From the NCBI GenBank assembly GCA_009667805.1, contig CM019064.1, forward strand, positions 80,330,675 to 80,394,674: 64,000 bases of DNA. The letters run 5' to 3'. The translations under genes were made by a program, and so were the position numbers. Origin of the DNA: Leptobrachium leishanense. Lineage: Eukaryota; Chordata; Amphibia; Anura; Megophryidae. Of the stretch, positions 49,001 to 55,940 are shown piece by piece. The notes under the pieces were generated by a model, which was given only the letters and a program-made list of their open reading frames with translations, was not told the origin of the DNA and searched no databases. Within the stretch, counting starts at the first letter, position 1. Every line of letters starts with the position of its first letter.

Positions 49001-52000
49001 GCATGTGTAGCTGACAGTGGCAGCTTTAACCCCACGCTAGCGGCGCAGAAGATGGGCATCTTATGGTGTCTCGCAGGCGCCACCAGATGACGTGTGGGCG
49101 CCACAAGAGGCAGAAGAAAGAAAGAAAAAAGAAAGGCACAAAAGAAAGAAAAGGCACAAAAGAGAGAGAGAAAAAAAAAGAGGCACAGAAGAAAGAGGCA
49201 AAGTGGGAAGAAAAAAAGGAGATGAAAGAAAGAGGCAGATGAAAGAAAAGGTAAAAGTAAGGCACAGAAGGAAAAAGAGGCATAGAGGGCAGAGGAAAGA
49301 GGCAGATGAAAGAAAGAGGCACAGAGCGATCCTGGACCCGACCAGCAGAGGGGTAAGATGGGTACCAAACGACAGTGTATGGCCTCCATACACACAGGGT
49401 TATCCAAAGAGATTCGAAAAGTCAGCGCACGTTCGGTGACTTTTCGTTCTCTTCAATTCGGTTCCTTTTGCCGATCCCATTTTGGCGACCCTGCGGTGTA
49501 TTCAGCAAGCACCACAGGGTCCCCGAATTGCAGGGAAAGCTGCCGCAAACCTGACGAAAACTAACCGCAAAACCCACCGAATGCACGCCGAAAACCCTCA
49601 AAAACATCTGGATAAACCCATCGAAAAGCCCGAACAGGAGTCGAACACACCCAGCCGAAGCAGCCGAGACCGCAGACGAGGGAGGTGAATAAATTAGCAA
49701 AACAGTTTGTATGAATGTGAAAGTGAAACGCTGTTTGCAAAGAAACTACTGAGCGAAAATGTCTGAAATTTACATATGAGGTCCAGGGAATGATAATAAA
49801 AAGGGCTGTTACAAAAAAAATAAGTAAACTTAAAAAAAAAAAAAATAGGACTTTTTAAAAAAAAAAAAAAAAAAAAATTAAAAATGCTTGAAGTATCCTA
49901 AAAAATCTATAAATAAAGAGACTTTTTACTGCAGAATTTTATAATGAACGGTTTATTAGATATTGAATTAAAACGGAAATATTTTTAACATTGAAGTCTA
50001 TGGGATTCTCCTGAATAAATTTGCCGAATTAAACCACCGAATGGCAGGGCATTAGGGGAACCTTTCACTGCTGGTTTGTGTTCTCTGAATAGCCGAAGCA
50101 GTGCTTTTTTATGGGGATTTCACTGCCCTCGAACAGGCACCGAACAGGCACCGTATGTTCAGGCAATTCACTAGGATTTGGCAAATTGCCCGCTCTCTGG
50201 ATAGCCGAATGGCCAGGAAAGGGAACCGAACGCTGATTTTCAGCGTTCGGTTACCTTTCTCAAGCAATTCGGAGCTCTTTGGATAACCCTGACAGTGTGT
50301 GTGTCCCCCACCCCGCAGTGTGTGTGTATCAGGGTTATCCAAAGAGATCCGAATTGCTTGAGAAAGGTAACCGAACGCTGAAAATCAGCGTTCGGTTACC
50401 TTCCTGGCCATTCGGCTATCCAGAGAGCAGGCAATTCGCCAAATCCTGGCGAATTGCCTGCACATATGGTGCCTGTTCGGTCCCTGTTCGAGGGCAGTGA
50501 AATCCCCATAGAGAAGCACTGCTTCGGCTATTCAGAGAACACAAACCAGCAGTGAAAGGTTCCCCTAATGTCCTGCCATTCGGTGGTTTCATTCGGCAAA
50601 TTTATTCAGGAGAATCCCATAGGCTTCAATGTTAAAAATTCCTGTTTTAATTCAATATCTAATAAACCGTTCATTATAAAATTCTGCAGCAAAAAGTCTC
50701 TTTATTTATAGATTTTTAGGATAGTTTAAGCATTTTTCTGATTTTTTTTTTTTTTTATTAAAAGTCCGATTTTTTTTTTTTTTTTTTTTAGTTTACTTAT
50801 TTTTTTTGTAACAGCCCTCTTTATTATCATTCCCTGGACCTCCTGTGAAAATTTCAGACATTTTCGCTCAGTAGTTTCTTTGCAAACAGCGTTTCTTTTT
50901 CCCAGATTCATACAAATGGTTTTTCTAATTTATTCACTGCCTCCTCTACGTCACAGCTGCTTCGGCTCTGTGTGATTCGGCTCATGTTCGGCTCCTGTTC
51001 GGCTCCTGTTCGTCTTTTTCAAAGGTTAATCCAGATGTTTTTGCTTGTTTTCAGCGTGCATTCGGTTAGTGTTCGTCAGGTTTACGGCAGCTTTTCCCTG
51101 CAATTCGGGGACCCTGTGGTGTTTGCTGAATACACCGCAGGGTCACCGAAATGCAATCGGCAAAAGGAACCGAATTGAAGAGAACGAAAAGTCACCGAAC
51201 GTGCGGTGACTTTTCGAATCTCTTTGGATAACCCTGTATGTCTTTGTGTCCGGGCACAGTTTGTCCCCCCCCCCACATTTCAACAATTTACATTTTTTTG
51301 GGGGGTGGCGCAAGTAGCTGGTCTTGCCTAGGGTGCAAAATAGTCTAGCCCTGCTCACACTGACCGGTGAGGGACCAAACCTTTAAGGAGATGTAACAGG
51401 TATTGAAAAGAGAGGGGGAAGAGAGGAGAAGTGAAAGACGCTGCGTATTAAATAATTATGTAAGAGAGGGGTGTGCCCCTATTTAAGTTTATATTCTCTA
51501 AATTTAGCTAGTTAATTACAAAATACAGCTTCACGATTCATGAATGCGTGTGCAGTATTCACCATTCATAATAATAACAGTTTGGGCGTATAACGAGCTT
51601 CCCTTATTTGGTTACATTTTTCTCCATGTCAGTCGCACAATGCTGTATTTATACATGAAGTGTCCATTAATGCCCCAATGCTGTGTTTACGTAATGACCA
51701 ATGGCAGCTTCTGATAGCCGCAGATCAGTACTTACAATGTCCCCATTTATGAAAACGTACTCTTGCGAAAGTTTAATCTATACAAATGATTTTCTCGATT
51801 TCATATTTTTGAACACATGGATTATTCTGGTAACAGAAATGAAGTATAAAAGCAAGGAGGGGAGACACATTGTTTCTTCATACAAAAACATATTGTACAA
51901 AATTCATGCGTCATGTCTTTACTGAAGGGAAATGACACCCGGCATGTCTAAGAGTATAATAGACTTAGTTTCTAGAACAGTATATCCTGCCACCATTATG

Positions 52001-52396
52001 TGTTTGAGATGCTGGATCTCACTGACTAATGCAGTGTTTCCCAGAAGCTTTAGTCTCAATGTCCCTCACTGACAGAACAATAGGATTATTCATTTGACAG
52101 ATTTTTCATCAGGCACGATTGTGCGCAGATATTCTTTTTATTTCCCATTGTTAATGGCAAAGGTAGATATACAGTATATTGTATATAGATAATTAAACCC
52201 CAGAATCACTGATACTGATGCAGAGTCTAACAATAAGAGCAGAGGAAGCGGGAGTTTTTGCTCTTTTCTCTTCCCCTCAGACATCCTGTTTTATCTGTGA
52301 AGGGTTTTCTTTAAGGATACAGATTATAACTTACCTCGCGTGCACGCTCGCCCTTCCTGTTTCCAGCCTTGACAGCACACAAGCCCTTTGGTGGCA
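15037..52396 (-). CDS. SCARF1: SCARF1, scavenger receptor class F member 1 (partial, nine exons)
   Basis: SCARF1 is a type I membrane receptor of endothelial and antigen-presenting cells that binds modified LDL, heat-shock proteins and C1q-coated apoptotic cells. The order here is: a cysteine-rich start, tandem EGF-like repeats (exons at 43068, 40774, 33210 and 28613), one transmembrane segment (24905-25016), and a long Ser/Tyr-rich tail. Diagnostic blocks match the human protein as I know it: [40 protein letters not shown] and [10 protein letters not shown]. The nine exons are 52335-52396, 43068-43166, 40774-41296, 33210-33428, 28613-28716, 24905-25016, 19602-19726, 18647-18784 and 15037-16091, about 811 residues. 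Every junction keeps phase. The signal-peptide exon is not in the window as far as I can see, and one EGF-like exon present in human is not found in the 33210-28716 intron. SCARF2 is less likely because the tail matches SCARF1. Confidence 0.96.
16385..16520 (+). mobile_element. LINE 3' end fragment
   Basis: The stretch TAGACTGTAAGCTGCTATGA ... TTGTAAAGCGCTGCGGCTAT ... AATAATGATGATAATAAT is the usual 3' end of an amphibian L2-type LINE with its short microsatellite tail. Similar ends are at 46050-46175 and 56620-56690. Confidence 0.6.
16646..17309. mobile_element. GGGCC-type MITE in SCARF1 intron
   Basis: Ends GGGCTAAACTACATTCCTA and TAAGTATGTAATGTGGCCC with exact ATC duplications (16643-16645, 17310-17312). 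The interior has CGCAGGCGC-type GC-rich blocks and the hairpin GCTCACTCAGGTGAGTGC. Related copies: 30806-31430, and the cut copy at 1-110. Confidence 0.85.
17571..18168 (+). mobile_element. solo LTR, Gypsy-like, 598 bp
   Basis: It starts TGTCTGGTCCTGGCAGG, ends CCTGAAACCTGACA, and is flanked by exact GCTAG duplications (17566-17570, 18169-18173). TG...CA ends plus a 5-bp duplication define an LTR, and no second LTR or gag-pol lies nearby. A TATA box (CCCTATATAAACCC, about 17925) followed by a short leader shows the plus-strand promoter orientation, opposite to SCARF1. The left 350 bp are strikingly GC-rich compared with the surrounding intron. Gypsy rather than ERV is a judgement from length. 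Confidence 0.9.
18169..18646. other. SCARF1 intron, nothing recognised
   Basis: AT-rich intronic sequence between the solo LTR and the donor of the exon at 18647-18784. Confidence 0.4.
18647..18784 (-). CDS. SCARF1: SCARF1 exon: conserved juxtamembrane block
   Basis: Acceptor AG at 18786-18785 and donor GTGATA after 18647. The exon encodes [37 protein letters not shown] and [10 protein letters not shown] (138 nt). This is the most conserved cytoplasmic block shared with human SCARF1. Phase 1 on entry and phase 1 on exit. Confidence 0.97.
19602..19726 (-). CDS. SCARF1: SCARF1 exon: start of cytoplasmic tail
   Basis: Acceptor AG at 19728-19727 and donor GTAAGA after 19602. It encodes [40 protein letters not shown] and T (125 nt). 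The SRMK and KLSWVT landmarks align with the human protein. The flanking codons (Arg at entry, Val at exit) are both split and are restored by the neighbouring exons. Confidence 0.96.
19727..20235. other. SCARF1 intron, nothing recognised
   Basis: Intronic sequence with a poly-T run near 20040; no gene or resolved element. Confidence 0.4.
21655..22135. repeat. minisatellite, unit CCCCAGCTCATGGATATG (18-21 bp)
   Basis: About 24 copies of GCCCCAGCTCATGGATAT variants; the right end becomes CCCCAGCTCACACATGGAT. The same unit forms the arrays at 43897-44960, 58937-59570 and, inverted, 58262-58900. Confidence 0.97.
22161..22561. repeat. two tandem GC-rich palindromes, each about 160 bp
   Basis: 22161-22329 runs from ATACTTACCTTCCTGGGTGA through CCACGTGGGACCATGTG to TCGCCCAGGAAGGTAAGTAT and folds on itself almost completely. 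22403-22561 repeats the plan from ATACTTACCTTCCTGAGCGA to TCGCTCAGGAAGGTAAGTAT. Between them a smaller palindrome is built on GAATGCTCTATCGGCATTC. Confidence 0.9.
23638..24503. mobile_element. CAGGGTTATTC-end MITE, copy B (inverted)
   Basis: Starts CAGGGTAATTCAAAGAAATT, ends AATCGATT-like TTCTCTTTGAATAACCCTG, with TAT duplications at both sides. Orientation is opposite to copy A. Confidence 0.88.
24905..25016 (-). CDS. SCARF1: SCARF1 exon: transmembrane segment
   Basis: Acceptor AG at 25018-25017 and donor GTAGCT after 24905 (112 nt). It encodes [20 protein letters not shown] then [17 protein letters not shown] 17-residue hydrophobic stretch is followed by six consecutive cysteines at the cytoplasmic face, likely palmitoylation sites by analogy with other receptors. 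The entering codon (A+CT, Thr) and leaving codon (AG+G, Arg) fit the neighbours. Confidence 0.97.
25347..26374. mobile_element. MITE with GGGATGTGCG ends, holding a tail minisatellite
   Basis: The left end GGGATGTGCGTTTTGGGTTTC and the right end ATCGGTGCACAAGCC are flanked by TTA and TAA, as in the element at 10117-11335. Both arms are rich in TTTCGGA and TCCGAAA. The middle, 25617-26120, is a minisatellite of foreign origin. Confidence 0.7.
25617..26120. repeat. 33-bp minisatellite derived from a SINE/LINE tail
   Basis: About 15 units of GAGAAATCTCAATGTATCC then TTCTTGTAAAACAT or TTCCCGGGAAACAT. The unit is the 3' tail shared by the SINEs at 10883 and 39851 and the LINE at 4146-4213. Two variants, TTGTAAAACAT and CCGGGAAACAT, alternate in blocks, suggesting higher-order duplication. 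Confidence 0.93.
26601..27499. mobile_element. CAGGGTTATTC-end MITE, copy C (diverged)
   Basis: The left end CAGGGTTATTCAGAGAGAG and the right end TCTCTGAATAACCCCT have TTT on both sides. The interior keeps AATCCCATAGGTTTCAATGT and the AATATCTATTAAACC block of the family, but the terminal palindromes have changed. Confidence 0.75.
27500..28612. other. SCARF1 intron, nothing recognised
   Basis: AT-rich intronic sequence. No exon-like cysteine-rich frame, repeat boundary or RNA gene was found on either strand. Confidence 0.4.
28613..28716 (-). CDS. SCARF1: SCARF1 exon: last EGF-like repeat before the membrane
   Basis: Acceptor AG at 28718-28717 and donor GTAAGT after 28613 (104 nt). It encodes [20 protein letters not shown] then [14 protein letters not shown]. 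It aligns with the human stretch CNASCPAGFHGNNCS, i.e. the last EGF-like unit. Entry phase (GG+A, Gly) matches the exon at 33210-33428 directly. Confidence 0.96.
28717..29405. other. SCARF1 intron, no missing exon found
   Basis: Checked on the minus strand for an EGF-like exon (regularly spaced cysteines, CP.G.YG pattern) and none was seen. No transposon ends resolved. Confidence 0.5.
29406..30445. mobile_element. solo LTR, 1040 bp (copy 1)
   Basis: It begins TGTAGCGCTGGTTTTAAATC, ends GGGAGTGAGCGCTACA, and is flanked by exact CAGA duplications (29402-29405, 30446-30449). The TGTAGCGCT/AGCGCTACA ends and 4-bp duplication fit an LTR. No gag or pol is present. Inside, a 42-bp unit with TTTTCCGCTGCGCGTTTC is tandemly repeated three times (about 30160-30290). 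The family is unknown. Confidence 0.85.
30806..31430. mobile_element. GGGCC-type MITE nested in the composite
   Basis: Ends GGGCTAGAATACATACC and GGATGTAATGTGGCCC with exact TAT duplications (30803-30805, 31431-31433). Family of 16646-17309. Confidence 0.87.
31469..31916. mobile_element. GGCT-end MITE, Harbinger-like (copy 3)
   Basis: Ends GGCTGGGGTCAGGCGAGTGC and GCGCTCGTCTGACCCCAGCC with TAA on both sides (31466-31468, 31917-31919). Confidence 0.9.
32141..33176. mobile_element. solo LTR, 1036 bp (copy 2), next to a SCARF1 exon
   Basis: Same family and orientation as 29406-30445: starts TGTAGCGCTGGTTTTAAATC, ends GAGTGAGCGCTACA. The flanks are exact CATG (32137-32140, 33177-33180). The right border lies 31 bp from the splice donor of the exon at 33210-33428. 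The distinct duplications show independent insertions rather than one provirus. Confidence 0.87.
33210..33428 (-). CDS. SCARF1: SCARF1 exon: two EGF/laminin-like repeats
   Basis: Acceptor AG at 33430-33429 and donor GTATGA after 33210 (219 nt). It encodes [39 protein letters not shown] and [16 protein letters not shown] up to GQTGLG. Landmarks C..C......C...TGSC and GWNG..C align with the human repeat region. The last codon is split after GG. In human the next exon adds about 43 residues (beginning CEDPC) that are not seen in this window. Confidence 0.96.
33698..34124. mobile_element. GGCT-end MITE, Harbinger-like (copy 4)
   Basis: Ends GGCTGGGGTCAGACCAGCGC and GCTTTCGTCTGACCCTAGCC with TTA duplications (33695-33697, 34125-34127). 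Confidence 0.9.
34270..34583. mobile_element. GGCT-end MITE, Harbinger-like (copy 5, short)
   Basis: Starts GGCTGGTGTCAGACGAGCG after TTA. The right end CGCTCGCCTGACACCAG is followed by a changed terminus (TCGTAGG). The perfect hairpin GTGGAAGGAACGTCC/GGACGTTCCTTCCAC lies at about 34299-34335. Confidence 0.75.
34588..34903. mobile_element. MITE with GGCCCCATTCACACTG ends
   Basis: Left GGCCCCATTCACACTGAGCG and right CACAGTGTGAACGGGGCC are inverted. The interior is built from ATCGCG and GCGATAT motifs. The duplication is not clear. It abuts the MITE at 34270-34583. Confidence 0.7.
35476..35611. mobile_element. short hAT-like MITE, 136 bp
   Basis: Ends CAGGGGTCACCATCCTTGGC and GCCAAGATTGCCGACTCCTG are inverted. 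The flanks GTTTAGAG and GTTTTTGA agree at 5 of 8 positions. The sequence ATTATGGGAGATGAAGTTCC is typical of an old vertebrate hAT MITE family. Confidence 0.7.
35696..36165. mobile_element. possible piggyBac-like element remnant
   Basis: TTAA at 35692-35695 is followed by CCCCCTTCACTGCCGAGATC. The possible right end GGTAGTGAACGG is followed by ATTA instead of TTAA. The ends resemble those of 39536-40193. Confidence 0.4.
36590..37289 (+). mobile_element. CR1 LINE 3' fragment
   Basis: The open frame to 37206 encodes [56 protein letters not shown] and [14 protein letters not shown]. These are the reverse-transcriptase C-terminal blocks of CR1. The 3' end reads AGACTAGATGGGCCGAAAGG, TTCTTATCTGCCG and repeats of TTTCTATG. 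It is heavily 5' truncated. The frame is intact for over 200 codons, so the insertion is fairly young. Confidence 0.93.
37566..38476. mobile_element. CAGGGTTATTC-end MITE, copy D
   Basis: Ends CAGGGTTATTCAAAGAGATT and ATCTCTTTGGATAACCCTG with exact TAG duplications (37563-37565, 38477-38479). The terminal palindromes CACCGCACGTTCGGTG and CGAACGCTGATTTTCAGCGT are intact. Confidence 0.92.
39095..39392. other. possible piggyBac-like remnant
   Basis: CCCCTTGCCGCCGGGGACC starts near 39099, and GAGAAAGGATTAA ends near 39393. ACCACCTGATTTCAGGTGGT (39240-39260) is a perfect palindrome. No TTAA pair was confirmed. Confidence 0.35.
39536..40193. mobile_element. piggyBac-like MITE with SINE inside
   Basis: TTAA at 39532-39535 and 40194-40197 flank the ends CCCCTTCACCACCATG and CATGGTAGTTAAGTGG. 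It holds the SINE at 39851-40045. No transposase frame. Confidence 0.75.
39851..40045 (-). mobile_element. tRNA-derived SINE, second copy
   Basis: Nearly identical to 10883-11080 with the same orientation. It has the B box GGTTCGATCCC, the internal GGAGTAGAGGTAACATCACT and the LINE-like tail. Confidence 0.87.
40774..41296 (-). CDS. SCARF1: SCARF1 large exon: tandem EGF-like repeats
   Basis: Acceptor AG at 41298-41297 and donor GTAATT after 40774 (523 nt). It starts with [20 protein letters not shown] and contains four more units with landmarks NRWGPNC, GWWATQC, GYYGQRC and GWWGVSC, ending GHYGPKCKK. This is the ligand-binding core of the receptor. An earlier possible donor would break phase. 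AT+G (Met) leads into CERCKEKE of the next exon, matching the spacing in human. Confidence 0.97.
41297..43067. other. SCARF1 intron with old repeat remnants
   Basis: 41870-42420 keeps pieces resembling the piggyBac-like element at 2275-3504 (GGAGCGGGGTCCTTTGGACC, GGCCAGAGTCTGACC) but without intact ends. The remainder is unassigned. Confidence 0.4.
43068..43166 (-). CDS. SCARF1: SCARF1 exon: first EGF-like repeat
   Basis: Acceptor AG at 43168-43167 and donor GTGAGT after 43068 (99 nt). It encodes [20 protein letters not shown] then [12 protein letters not shown], aligning with human [12 protein letters not shown]. Entry completes Ala (G+CA) and exit starts Arg (C+GT), which precedes CPGQYW. 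Confidence 0.97.
43897..44960. repeat. minisatellite, CCCCAGCTCATGGATTTG family
   Basis: More than 50 copies. The left third is the variant CCCCAGCACGTGGATACTG and the right two thirds CCCCAGCTCATGGATTTG, with occasional dropout giving GCTCAGCTCATGG. Open frames of up to about 400 codons here are repeat artefacts. Confidence 0.97.
45014..45500. repeat. chain of long GC-rich palindromes at the Helitron 5' side
   Basis: First is a perfect 50-bp palindrome at 45026-45075 centred on GTCACGTGAC. Next comes a large one around 45100-45190 folding at GAGGCTGCGCCTC. Others fold near GAGGCTGCGCTCGCAGCCTC (about 45245-45264), GAGGCTGCGAGCGCAGCCTC and GCCGGCAGCCGGC. They are separated by GGGAACTTTCCC motifs, themselves palindromic. 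Confidence 0.92.
46050..46175 (+). mobile_element. LINE 3' end fragment
   Basis: TAGATTGTAAGCTCTAGAGC, TGTACAGCACTACAGAACTT and GGCACTTTATAAATA form a typical L2-type LINE end. Confidence 0.6.
46555..46690 (-). mobile_element. short L2-like LINE tail
   Basis: The AGCGCCAGCATATTTTGCAG block and the following ACAATAGAGAGCACAAACAG match the 3' ends at 4869 and 20236. Confidence 0.6.
47150..48368. mobile_element. GGGC-type MITE nested in copy E
   Basis: Ends GGGCTAAATTACAATCTTCG and GAAGATTGTAATATAGCCC with exact TAA duplications (47147-47149, 48369-48371). The interior is rich in GCGCAAA and TTTGCGC. It carries the MITE at 47444-47891 and a directly repeated CACAATTCAGCCAGTGTGCA at about 48121-48180. 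Confidence 0.87.
47444..47891. mobile_element. GGCT-end MITE, Harbinger-like (copy 6)
   Basis: Ends GGCTGCTGTCAGACGAGCG and CGCTCGTCTGACCCTAGCC with TAA on both sides (47441-47443, 47892-47894). Third layer of this nest. Confidence 0.9.
49111..49330. repeat. polypurine GAAAGAAAGA-type tract
   Basis: Nearly all A and G on the plus strand, a degenerate repeat of GAAAGAGGCACAGAAGAAAG. The inverted counterpart is at 60470-60830 in the sister element. Confidence 0.9.
49395..50291. mobile_element. CAGGGTTATTC-end MITE, copy F
   Basis: Ends CAGGGTTATCCAAAGAGATT and AGCTCTTTGGATAACCCTG with exact ACA duplications (49392-49394, 50292-50294). It has the private tandem duplication GAACAGGCACC GAACAGGCACC near 50140, shared in altered form with copy G. 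Confidence 0.93.
50330..51236. mobile_element. CAGGGTTATTC-end MITE, copy G, inverted relative to F
   Basis: Ends CAGGGTTATCCAAAGAGATC and TCTCTTTGGATAACCCTG with exact TAT duplications (50327-50329, 51237-51239). It is 38 bp from copy F, so the two form an inverted pair of about 0.9 kb arms. Confidence 0.93.
51362..52334. other. SCARF1 intron, nothing recognised
   Basis: AT-rich sequence without transposon ends or coding signs, between the hAT element and the exon at 52335. Confidence 0.45.
52335..52396 (-). CDS. SCARF1: SCARF1 second exon (first one visible)
   Basis: Acceptor AG at 52398-52397 (tract TTCCTTTTTCCCCTCAG) and donor GTAAGT after 52335 (62 nt). It encodes [20 protein letters not shown], aligning with the human ELQCCAGWRQKDQECT stretch. 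The first base completes a codon begun in an upstream exon that is not visible, which should carry the signal peptide. Confidence 0.93.
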
Positions 52397-52618
52397 CTGA
52401 GGGGAAAAAGGAATCAGGAAATGGGTTAGTGCCTCGGTCTCCATTTTGCTTTTACAACATCCTGCCATCGAGAATATGAAAAAAGCCACATGAAATGTAT
52501 GGGTTTAAGTTACAGGCGACGTTTGTGAGACTTTTATCTCTTGTTAAATTCATGCTATTTGACTATATATACAGTATATATTTGATAAAGGGAGTTTTCC
52601 CTCTCCAGAAAAGTCTAA

Positions 52619-53034
52619 GGCTGGGGTCAGACGAACGCAGTGCTAACGCGCGTGCAGCCGCACTTTATCACGGCCGTAGTAGCAGCAAATGACAGGCAAT
52701 ATACGGAGTACGGCCGCACAAAAGTGCGGCCGCGCAACGCAAGCGGCAAACAAATGCATTTTTTTAAGAACGTGATACCGCTAGTACTGATGTACAGAGT
52801 GCGCTGCGTCCGCTAGCTGCGTGTGTGCGTGATTAGGAGACGTCAGACGCTGCTCATGTCCGGCCAGCATAACGTCCAGACACAAAAAGTGTTTTATTGA
52901 TGATCCGTACAAAATCACGGACGAAAATGCGCATCGTATGACCGCTATCGCGTATTCCGTGAAAAAATACGTCCATTCGTTCGAACGCACTTTTTCACGG
53001 ACGACGCGAAAAATGCGTTCGTCTGACCCTAGCC
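52619..53034. mobile_element. GGCT-end MITE, Harbinger-like (copy 7)
   Basis: Ends GGCTGGGGTCAGACGAACGC and GCGTTCGTCTGACCCTAGCC with TAA duplications (52616-52618, 53035-53037). Closest to copy 2. Confidence 0.9.
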
Positions 53035-53149
53035 TAACTGTAATCATTTAAACAGGGGATTAATTCCTCCTCATGTTATTATTTATAACCGGTTACATTC
53101 CTCCGAGTGCAGGGGATTAGTCCAACCAATGGGACCAGCTCCCTCCGCT

Positions 53150-53440
53150 TAAAGGGCCACTACCACCAAAAAGAAATGAAATGTCCTTATTGTGTTTATT
53201 TTAGGCTGCTGATATCTTACACGTGCTTTGTTTTTCTCTTGTGTGCTTAGTTAAGAAAATATCCTACTCTATAATTTATTTATTTATTTATAAAGGATTT
53301 TACCAGGAAGGATACATGTGTCACTGGGTGCATCCACTGTGTGATCTTTTGTGTTATAAACTGCCCCCCCTCGTATCTTTACAGCCCTTGCTCCTCACTG
53401 TGTGGCAATGAGCATAGAATGGAGTCAATGGGCCGATCAC
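53150..53440. repeat. dispersed repeat, sister of 5590-5935, with SINE tail inserted
   Basis: The shared blocks are split at about 53271-53317 by a 47-bp piece containing ATTTTACCAGGAAGGATACAT and TTATTTATTTATAAA, the 3' tail of the local SINE/LINE. The rest of the SINE is absent. Confidence 0.65.
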
Positions 53441-54363
53441 TGACTCAAATCATTGTATTGTTTGGGATGTATTCAAAGGACATCACCTTTTAGATTAGAA
53501 GTCTTTTAAGCTCCCTGTCATATCTCATTCAGCATCCAGTTCTTATCTCGGTTAGCCTGGAGAACAATAGACCTCTTGTTGCCTTATCTAAACATTCTCT
53601 CCTCCATCTCATTAAACTGTTTACTGCTGTTTTATCGTGTACAGTATTTAGGTAAAACTTTAACACAGATTTTGGTAAATGTTGCGTCATGGGAAAAATC
53701 CACAAATTGGAATCAGGAGATAAAAAAACTAATTTTATTTTTCCTTTTTACATGGAATTACTTCAAAGTATAAAAAAAACGTAGCATGTGTTTTATAAAG
53801 TGGTTTTATTTGTAATGCGCAAGTAATCTGGTTACAGTTTATGTAAATTACAGGGTCCCTTTAATGTGCTCAGCATTGAGAGCTATTGAATTGGCTAGGG
53901 CACTCAAGCATCATGTGACAGGTGCAGCTTACAGGACCCAGCAGCATGTCAAGTCCAGAAGACAGCAAGGGAGCCCAGCGCTGGCTTCATGGTATATTTA
54001 AAAAGACTGAAGGATTAAAATATGAGGGGGATTGCAAAGGGGTCAGAAGGGGTTAATGTTTAACTCTTCCCTCTATTGTTTTAACCCTAGAGTATCCATT
54101 TAAAAACCCTACAAAAAAACATGTAAAGGGACCAAAAGAATTGGTAAAGTATGTTTAAAAAGGTGTATTATTCCATTCAGCTGAACAAAATATGCGCGCA
54201 AAAGCCGGACTTCTTGCGTAAATTATAAGAAACAATATGCACTGCACTGTTTAAAACCATATATGAAGCCCAGATGTGTCCAGCCAAATGGGATTACATC
54301 TTGATGAAAGAAAAAAAAACAATATGTTTGTTAATACATACACAATCTAAATGTTCCTATTTT
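53441..54363. other. presumed intron; repeat remnant shared with 9781-10116
   Basis: 53640-53825 repeats the order AGATTTTGGTAAATGTTG, TTTTTCCTTTTTACATGG, TTGTAATGCGC seen near 9955-10110. Otherwise nothing recognised. Confidence 0.45.
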
Positions 54364-54688
54364 GGCTGGCGGCACACTAGCAAACATTTTGCGTCCGTTT
54401 GATCGTACTGTTTGCTGTCCGTCGTAGCTTTATAAAGGAGTCAATTAAACACACCGCACGAAGCCCCTGCGCACTTGTTCACGGACGGGCAAAGCATAAA
54501 GCCACGGACGCAAAAATAACATCAACGTTAAAAAGCTAAACGGACGCAGAAACAACGACGCCATGTATTTTCCTAGGGTGTGGAGACATCAGACATTACG
54601 GACGCACTTTACGCAGTACTCACAATATCTCCCGTGAAAAAGTGCGTCCATAACGGGCGCAGTACAGTTTGCTCGTTTGCCGCCAGCC
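54364..54688. mobile_element. MITE with GGCTGGCGGCA ends (related family)
   Basis: Ends GGCTGGCGGCACACTAGCAA and TTGCTCGTTTGCCGCCAGCC are inverted. The interior shares GGACGCA and GCGTCC motifs with the GGCT-end family, but the terminal blocks differ. Confidence 0.75.
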
Positions 54689-54719
54689 TTAGTTGTAGAA
54701 CAAGGAGAAACCCTCTATA

Positions 54720-55523
54720 TATCACCGTGGCACCATTCAGGTTGCACGCCGAAGATATGGGAAATTTTCGTTGCATGGTGGTTTTGTTTAAAGCTCTGTT
54801 TGCTAGTAAAATAACAGAGGTCGAATTTTCCACCAAATTGCACCGTACGGCGGAGGTGAAATTGTCCCATAGAGAAGAGATGGTTAATTTATTGAGACAC
54901 TGTTGGACTGCACCGATATGTTGGCTAAGTGCCCAGATCTTCGGCAATTCAGTTCGACAGGTTTAAACAGGTGAATTCCATAGGATTCAATGTAAAAAGA
55001 AATTACCATTTTTATATAATTTTTTTTAGGTATTTTTCTTGATTTCTTTTGGTGAAATTTTTGAATTCCCGCTTTTTTTTAATGGCACTTTTTTTATTCT
55101 ATAAATAGACCTTTTTATTATTTTATATAGGACCTTTTCTTATTTCCATGCATTTTCAAACATTTTTATGGTTTTAAATACCTTTTGTTAAATAACAGAG
55201 TTCTGTTTTTTGTTTTTTAACAGCTTGGCGATGTTCGGCAGTTGATCGCCTTTTTTCGGCGGCGGTCATTTTGGAGGATCTTCGGCTGTCTTCGGCGGCG
55301 GTCAGTTCAGCGGATCACTGTCTATTTTCGGCGGTCTGATCAGCAGTGGCATTCGGCAGGCCGATCGGCGATGTTCGCCGGTCTTTGACAGATCCTATTC
55401 AGCGCACTTCAGGGACCCTGCAGTGAATGCAAAATTCACTGCAGGGTCGGCGAACTGAAATCACCAAAGTGCGCTGAATGAGAGAGCATGGAAATTTCGG
55501 TGCTCTCTGAATAATCCCTTTTG
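54720..55523. mobile_element. diverged CAGGG-family MITE, copy H
   Basis: The right end TGCTCTCTGAATAATCCCTT matches copies C and E, and the family block ATTCCATAGGATTCAATGT is present near 54975. GGACCCTGCAGTGAATGC and ATTCACTGCAGGGTC form an inverted pair near 55410-55450. The left end was not resolved. Confidence 0.6.
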
Positions 55524-55940
55524 TGTCTGTGCTGTACAGGGATATTCAGCAATTGTAACCCCGTAAATCTTATCCCTGTGGCTGTACAGCAGTGAGTGAC
55601 CCCAGAGCTCTCCCTGTATTCTGCCCCCTCCCTGGCAGCTGTAATGCAGCAGCATAGTTTTGGGAGGATGGGGGCTGCTCATTGTGGCTTCTTTACAGCA
55701 ATACAGGATTCAATGCTCAGGGAGAACACTATTCTTACATTAAAAAGGTATATGTTTATTTTCTTTGAATTACTTTGTAAAATGGTGTATACACATTTTT
55801 GGCAGTGAAATCGTTAATATTCCTGCAGCCTTTGATCTACCATGACAGTATGTATAATATTTAACATTCTCTGACTCGTTCTAAGCCTTGTTAAGTATAA
55901 TTAACTATGTTGTCTCTAAATTGACCTTAATGACGATTTA

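Larger units (their letters stand above)
48888..51353. mobile_element. hAT-like element family A, copy 1
   Basis: Starts CAGGGCCAGTACTTCCACTA, ends AAAATAGTCTAGCCCTG, with exact 8-bp duplications CTCACACT (48880-48887, 51354-51361). No transposase. It holds a polypurine tract (49111-49330) and the two MITEs at 49395 and 50330. Copy 2 (57806-61058) is inverted. Confidence 0.9.
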
